DNA of 64,000 nucleotides. It comes from Oribacterium asaccharolyticum ACB7 (GTDB lineage Bacteria > Bacillota > Clostridia > Lachnospirales > Lachnospiraceae). Shown here piece after piece: positions 59,351-64,000 of this stretch. The notes below the pieces were generated by a model. The model worked only from the letters and a program-made list of their open reading frames with translations, did not search any database and was not told the origin of the DNA. The stretch lies in the NCBI RefSeq assembly GCF_000238075.1, contig NZ_JH414507.1:1-64000 (forward strand). Direction: 5' to 3'. Both the position numbers and the translations under genes were made by a program. Numbering within the stretch: position 1 is the first letter of the stretch; each line of letters opens with the position of its first letter.

Positions 59351-60949
59351 TTATCTCTTATCCGTGCGTCTGCCATAGGTTTCCAACATATCCCGCATAA
59401 TTTTTTTCCGTTCCGGAGAAAAGGCATGTTTCTTCATTCTCCACTGCCAATTTCCCGCGTCCGTACCCGGCGCATTGATCCTTCCTTCGGAAAGAAGCTC
59501 CAGATAATCTCCTGCCGGAATAATGCAGAGATAAGAGGTTGCGGACAAAGCTTCCTTTATCAGAAGCTCCGTCATGGCATTCCAGTCATTTTGTGAGCGC
59601 GATAAGTATCGATAAATTTTGCCCCGCTCTTCCTCCCCTAAGGTCTCAAACCAGTTTCTCAAAGTGTCATTGTCATGCGTACCGGTATACATTACGGACT
59701 TATTGTCCTGAAACATATGCGGCAGGTAATCATTTTCATAATCTCCGCCAAAGGCAAACTGCAGTACCTTCATTCCGGGATAAGCGGTTTTTCGCATCAA
59801 TTCCCGAACTTCTTCCGTGATTACCCCCAGGTCTTCCGCAATAACCGGAAGCGATTCCTTTTGAAAATAGCGGTGTAAAGCATCGAATAAAGCGATGCCC
59901 GGTCCTTTCCTCCAGGACCCGTTTACAGCTGTCTCTTCTCCAAAGGGTACTGCATAATACGCTTCAAAGCCTCGGAAATGATCGATTCTGATTAAGTCAT
60001 ACAGCGAAAAACAGTATTCCATTCGCTTACACCAAAAACTGTAGTTGTCCTTTGCCTGCTCTTCCCAGTCATAAAGCGGATTTCCCCAAAGCTGTCCCGT
60101 CGCGGAAAAAGCATCAGGCGGAACTCCGGCAACAAATCCGGGGTAGCCTTTTTCCTCCGCGGACTGTATGTCCTGCTTCTCCTGCTCATTTTCAGAGGTC
60201 TCTTCCGGTTCTTCTTTCTCGAACTTTCTGCCCTCCCAGCTGAAATCAAATATCTTTCTGTTGCCCCAAACATCTGCACTATCCATGGCGCAGTAGATGG
60301 GCAAGTCCCCAAAAATCAGAACTCCCCTCTCATGAGCGTAATCCTGTATAGCCTTCCATTGTGACTCTGCTTTCCACTGCATGAAGGCATAGTAGGCAAC
60401 CTCATCCTTATGCTCTTCCAAGAAGGACTTTAATGCAGATTCCTCTTTATCTCGAAACTCTTTCGGAAAATCCGGCCATGCAGAGCCCTCAAAAGAATCT
60501 TTCAGCGCCATAAACAGACAATAATCCAGATTTTCTTTCCGACGCTCCGCAAGCAGGGTGTCCGGATTTCCTCCTGCTGCCTTCCATCTTTCATAAGCCT
60601 TCCTAAGAAGGGGATACCTTCTCTGATAAAGGAGACCGTAATCTATCTTTTCAGAGGAAGACAGAAAAGCCTCCTTCTCCTCTTTTAATTCTTCTTCCGT
60701 AAGGAGCCCTTCTTCCTTTAAGCCTTCCAGATCAATATAATAGGGATTGATTGCAAAGCTCGAAAAGGACTGGTAAGGAGAGTCTCCATAACTTGTCGGC
60801 CCCATTGGTAAGACCTGCCAGACTCTGTTTCCGGTTTCCGCTACGATATCAATAAATTCCTCTGCATCTTTTCCAAAACTTCCAATTCCATATTCTCCCG
60901 GCAGAGAAAATACGGGCATCAAAATGCCTGCGCTTCTTGTCTTATCCAA
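59351..60949 (-). CDS. malQ: 4-alpha-glucanotransferase (amylomaltase, GH77)
   Basis: A 532-residue cytosolic enzyme that transfers maltosyl units in glycogen and maltodextrin use. GH77 motifs: LMPVFSLPGEYGIGSFG, PYQSFSSFAINPYYIDLE, the nucleophile region LIRIDHFRGFEAYYAVP, the general acid VIAEDLGVITE, and the third acid in YTGTHDNDTLRNW. An acidic loop of about 15 residues (EETSENEQEKQDI) around position 240 is longer than usual. The start is TTG at 60949, five bases after GGAG. Monocistronic as far as visible. Confidence 0.94.
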   Translation of the reverse strand: MDKTRSAGILMPVFSLPGEYGIGSFGKDAEEFIDIVAETGNRVWQVLPMGPTSYGDSPYQSFSSFAINPYYIDLEGLKEEGLLTEEELKEEKEAFLSSSEKIDYGLLYQRRYPLLRKAYERWKAAGGNPDTLLAERRKENLDYCLFMALKDSFEGSAWPDFPKEFRDKEESALKSFLEEHKDEVAYYAFMQWKAESQWKAIQDYAHERGVLIFGDLPIYCAMDSADVWGNRKIFDFSWEGRKFEKEEPEETSENEQEKQDIQSAEEKGYPGFVAGVPPDAFSATGQLWGNPLYDWEEQAKDNYSFWCKRMEYCFSLYDLIRIDHFRGFEAYYAVPFGEETAVNGSWRKGPGIALFDALHRYFQKESLPVIAEDLGVITEEVRELMRKTAYPGMKVLQFAFGGDYENDYLPHMFQDNKSVMYTGTHDNDTLRNWFETLGEEERGKIYRYLSRSQNDWNAMTELLIKEALSATSYLCIIPAGDYLELLSEGRINAPGTDAGNWQWRMKKHAFSPERKKIMRDMLETYGRRTDKR

Positions 60950-61006
60950 AACTACTCCTCCAAATCCCTTTATCTTACCTGTTTCTTGCCGGCTGTATTT
61001 TCTTTT

Positions 61007-61732
61007 CTACCGGTCCGCCCTGGCCGCAATGGCCAGAATATACACTTCTTTTATGCCCCGCTCAAGCAGCTTCCTTGTACAGGCTTCCATTGTAGCACCT
61101 GTTGTAAATATATCGTCTACTAACACGATTTTTTTAAGTTCTTCGGGAATCGCCTCACAATCCATTGCGGAAAGAAGATTCTGTAAGCGTTCCACCGGAT
61201 TTAAATCTTTCAAGGCTTTTGTTTTCTTCTCTCTTTTCAGAAGGTCCGCATACAGCGGAAGGTCACAAGCCTTTGCAAGAGCTTTGCCGATTATTTCGGC
61301 TTGATTATATCCTCTTTTTCTTCTTCTGTCTTTATGAATCGGCACGGGAAGAATTGCCTGTATCCCCAGAGCTTCTATTTTTTCCCGAAAATATTCGCCT
61401 GCGCGTCTTCCGAAAAACTCGCCCTTGTCCTGCCTACCCTTGTACTTCAATTCCGAAATCGCATCCTCTATCTCTTCCGTTAAGTGGTAGAGAATCATGC
61501 CCCCACTAAAAGAAAAATGATGTCGTTTACAATTCTTGCACAGGCTTTCTTCCTCACGCAGAATTCCTCTGCCACAAGATTTGCAGCAGGGTTCCTCCAT
61601 AAATTGTTCTTTCTCTCGGCAAGAAGGGCAAATGCCGTCTTCCCCATCCTCTAAAATTTCATCGCAAAAAATACAGCGCGGAGGGAAGAGTGCGCCGAGG
61701 ATACCCTCCTTCCATTTCTCTTTATAATCCAT
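61007..61732 (-). CDS. ComF-family phosphoribosyltransferase-like protein
   Basis: A 241-residue protein. The N-terminus has an eight-cysteine zinc region (CIFCDEIL, CPSCREKE, CCKSCGRG, CKNCKRHH), and the C-terminal half a PRTase fold with LPVPIHKDRRRKRGYNQAE and the PRPP loop VLVDDIFTTGATM. ComF proteins take part in DNA uptake by competent cells. It overlaps the recD2 stop by 11 bp, so both are translated as a unit. Confidence 0.92.
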   Translation of the reverse strand: MDYKEKWKEGILGALFPPRCIFCDEILEDGEDGICPSCREKEQFMEEPCCKSCGRGILREEESLCKNCKRHHFSFSGGMILYHLTEEIEDAISELKYKGRQDKGEFFGRRAGEYFREKIEALGIQAILPVPIHKDRRRKRGYNQAEIIGKALAKACDLPLYADLLKREKKTKALKDLNPVERLQNLLSAMDCEAIPEELKKIVLVDDIFTTGATMEACTRKLLERGIKEVYILAIAARADR

Positions 61733-63995
61733 AGGATGCCTCTTCCTCGTTGGAAAAAGGATTTTCTATTCGGTCCGGTGTGGAATTCTTCATCTCCATG
61801 AGCTGTTCCCGAAGGCCCGAATAACGTTTCTGCTCCGTCTCATTATGAATCATATCTCGGAACACCCTGGGATCTCCCAGAAGACAAACACAGGACTTTG
61901 CTCTTGTGACTGCCGTATACAAAAGATTTCTGGTCATTAAAATTTGCGGTCCTCTGTACATGGGAAGAATCACCGCATCATATTCCGAACCCTGAGACTT
62001 ATGAATGGTTATGGCGTAAGCCAGTTCCAAATCCTCACAATCGGAAAAGTTGTAGACTACTCTTTTATCATCAAAAAACACGGTCACCGTCTCCGCAAAG
62101 TGATTGATTTCCGTAATTCTTCCGATATCTCCGTTAAAAATTCCCTCCCCCTCTTCTATGGGGATATTGAATTTTCCGGGGATTTCCCAAGCAAGCTGAT
62201 AGTTATTCTTTACCTGCATCACCTTATCCCCTAAGCGAAATACCCTTCCGTAGAGTTCCTTTTCCGCCTTGTTTTTATCCTTTGGGTTCAAACTTTCCTG
62301 TAAATACCGATTCAGACTTTCCACTCCGAGTACCCCTTTTTTCTGCGGAGACATGACCTGGATGGAGAGCGTATCAATGTTCAGATATTTAGGCAGTTTT
62401 TCCTTCATAAGTACGGCAATATCGGAAAAAATTTTCTCTGCCTGCTCCCCTCTGATAAAAAGGAAGTCTTTGGAACGTTTGGAGAGATCCGGCTCCTTTC
62501 CTTCATTGATCTTATGGGCATTGACAACAATATCCGACTCTAAAGCCTGACGGAAGATTTTTTTCAATTGTATGGCCTTTATGCAGCCGGAAGAAAGGAT
62601 ATCTCTCAAAACATTTCCCGCACCGACGGAAGGAAGTTGATTGCTGTCCCCCACGAGAATCAGTCTGGTTCCGGGTTGTATTGCCTTCAGGAGAGCATCC
62701 ATCAGATAGAGATCCACCATACTCATCTCGTCCACAATGACGACATCCGTATCCAGCGGATTTTCTTCATTTCGCTGAAAGAGGCGATGAAAGCCTTCCT
62801 CTTCCTCCTCTCCTTCTTGTCCCATGTATTCGAGAAGGCGGTGCAGCGTTTTTGCCGGATAATTTGTCGCCTCTCCCATGCGCTTAGCTGCCCTTCCCGT
62901 AGGCGCTGCCAAAGATATATTTTTTCCTCTTTCCGTAAAGAGCCGCAAAATTGTTTTGATGGTTGTCGTTTTACCGGTTCCGGGTCCTCCCGTAATGACC
63001 AAAATACCGGAATGTGCCGCAAGGTATACCGCTTCTTTCTGTAACGAATCCAATTCCGGATTTTCCTTCCGGAACAGACCTTCTATCGCCTGATTCCAGC
63101 TTTCCGAATAGGCTTCCTCTTCCGGGACGTCTAAGGCGTGAAGTTTTGCCGCTACACGGCGCTCTCGAAAATAAGTGCCTGCACGATAAACCCGCTCTCC
63201 CTGTATTCTAACCCTGCCCTCTATTTGTAAGTCCATCAGTTCCTCTTCGAAGAGGGCAATCTCCATGTCGAGAATCCGTTCCGCCTCTCTCTTCAAAATA
63301 GAAACAGGCAGATAGCAGTGTCCCTGAAGTTCTCCCTGAAGGAGGGTATAACTTATTCCCGCATGGATACGGAAGGGAGATTTCTCTCCGATTCCTACCT
63401 TTTTTGCTATTTGATCACAGCGTTTAAAGCCGACTCCCTCCAGCTCTTCCGCAATACGATAGGGATTTTCTCTGAGTATCGTATAGATTTCTCCCTGAAA
63501 ATGCCGGTAAATCTTATAGCAAAGCTGTGTTCCGATTCCCAGCCCCTGTAAGAAAAGAATGGCATCCTGTCGATCCTTTTTCCCTACAAGCTCTGCAGCA
63601 ATATCCCTTGCCTTTCTTTCCGAAATGCCGTTTATTTCAGCAAGTCTCTCCGGCTCTTCCTCCATAATGCGAAGACTGTCTTCTTTGAATTTTTTTACAA
63701 TTCGTTTAGCAATGGCCTTTCCTACTCCCTTTATCGCACCGGAGGCCAGGTATTGTTCTATTCCGGAGAGACTGTCGGGTGGGAGCAGTTCATACTCTTC
63801 TACGGAAAATTGTTTTCCGTAAACGGAATGCTCCTTCCATCTGCCTCGCATTTTGATTTTTTCCGAGACCGCAATATGGGAGAAGCTTCCCACACATGTA
63901 GTTTCTTCTCCCTTATCTTCTATCGTAAAAACCGTATAACCACTCTCTTCGCTTCGAAAAACGATGTGGCTGATGTTTCCCTCTAACTCTTCCAT
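61722..63995 (-). CDS. recD2: RecD2-type ATP-dependent DNA helicase
   Basis: A 757-residue SF1 helicase. An N-terminal region with OB-like and helix-hairpin-helix segments (GIEQYLASGAIKGVGKAIA, EINGISERKARDI) precedes helicase motifs: Walker A TGGPGTGKTTTIK, motif II VVIVDEMSMVDL, motif III LVGDSNQLPSVG, and the C-terminal AITIHKSQGSEYDAV and LLYTAVTRAKSCV. RecD2 unwinds 5'-to-3' and works in repair without RecBC. ATG at 63995 is five bases from the window edge, so the ribosome site is not visible and a longer N-terminus is not excluded. Confidence 0.93.
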   Translation of the reverse strand: MEELEGNISHIVFRSEESGYTVFTIEDKGEETTCVGSFSHIAVSEKIKMRGRWKEHSVYGKQFSVEEYELLPPDSLSGIEQYLASGAIKGVGKAIAKRIVKKFKEDSLRIMEEEPERLAEINGISERKARDIAAELVGKKDRQDAILFLQGLGIGTQLCYKIYRHFQGEIYTILRENPYRIAEELEGVGFKRCDQIAKKVGIGEKSPFRIHAGISYTLLQGELQGHCYLPVSILKREAERILDMEIALFEEELMDLQIEGRVRIQGERVYRAGTYFRERRVAAKLHALDVPEEEAYSESWNQAIEGLFRKENPELDSLQKEAVYLAAHSGILVITGGPGTGKTTTIKTILRLFTERGKNISLAAPTGRAAKRMGEATNYPAKTLHRLLEYMGQEGEEEEEGFHRLFQRNEENPLDTDVVIVDEMSMVDLYLMDALLKAIQPGTRLILVGDSNQLPSVGAGNVLRDILSSGCIKAIQLKKIFRQALESDIVVNAHKINEGKEPDLSKRSKDFLFIRGEQAEKIFSDIAVLMKEKLPKYLNIDTLSIQVMSPQKKGVLGVESLNRYLQESLNPKDKNKAEKELYGRVFRLGDKVMQVKNNYQLAWEIPGKFNIPIEEGEGIFNGDIGRITEINHFAETVTVFFDDKRVVYNFSDCEDLELAYAITIHKSQGSEYDAVILPMYRGPQILMTRNLLYTAVTRAKSCVCLLGDPRVFRDMIHNETEQKRYSGLREQLMEMKNSTPDRIENPFSNEEEASYGL

Positions 63996-64000
63996 ATTCC

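Overview
The window looks like a chromosomal segment of a low-to-mid GC, Gram-positive anaerobe of the Clostridia, most likely family Lachnospiraceae. Evidence is the partial 16S rRNA at the left edge, strong AGGAGG-type ribosome sites, many lipoproteins and choline-binding-type cell-wall repeats, secreted transglutaminases, and typical clostridial families (C69 dipeptidase, M18 aminopeptidase, YerC-like Trp repressor, DUF3783, RecD2-ComF). An Oribacterium-like genus is possible, but I cannot prove it from sequence alone. Two chemoreceptors, one behind a sigma-28-type promoter, suggest a motile cell.

Layout. 1-0.6 kb: 5' end of an rRNA operon leaving the window on the minus strand, with its promoter. 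0.7-7.6 kb: a secreted cell-wall-binding protein; a plus-strand operon of LicD phosphotransferase, aminotransferase and a cytidylyltransferase-oxidoreductase fusion, probably making and attaching a phospho-substituent on a surface polymer; a DJ-1 protein; an AI-2E-family exporter. 7.6-8.1 kb: an AT-rich gap with two perfect inverted DnaA boxes. 8.1-10.6 kb: polar amino-acid ABC importer. 10.8-14.6 kb: minus-strand operon of an acyl-CoA-dehydrogenase-like flavoprotein, a PhnD-like binding protein without signal peptide, a frameshifted MetE-like protein and an OsmC-like protein; organosulfur or methionine salvage is a guess. 14.8-15.9 kb: nicotinamidase-like hydrolase and low-molecular-weight phosphatase.

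16-25 kb is an accessory stretch: an AAA/DUF4143 ATPase behind four direct repeats, a HigBA-type toxin-antitoxin pair with a perfect 25-bp-arm palindromic operator, an XRE-GIY-YIG fusion, a RelB plus truncated PIN remnant and a decayed TnpV-like fragment. 25-34 kb: membrane XRE regulator, TrpR-like repressor, C69 dipeptidase, two chemoreceptors, tRNA-Gly and an ArsC/Spx-like protein. 34.7-43 kb: one long minus-strand cluster of secreted or membrane-anchored proteins (cell-wall-binding, transglutaminase, WG-repeat, zinc-ribbon, YARHG) that includes a large esterase-like protein whose nucleophile serine is lost. 43-64 kb: mostly housekeeping and envelope genes (trigger-factor-like lipoprotein, M18 peptidase, signal peptidase I with an inserted Cys loop, SPFH protein, HAD phosphatase, YggS, HD protein, LTA-synthase-like enzyme, tandem diguanylate cyclases, MalQ, ComF, RecD2).

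Links between genes. LicD, the LTA-synthase-like enzyme, three choline-binding-type repeat proteins and the secreted transglutaminases all point to a decorated cell wall to which proteins attach non-covalently. At the DNA level, an imperfect palindrome of about 40 bp (core GATACCGC...AGCGATACTC) recurs in intergenic gaps at 13.4, 22.1, 31.6 and 44.8 kb. Two very long perfect hairpins sharing GGCTGTAAAAAA act as terminators. No CRISPR array, prophage or intact insertion sequence was seen.
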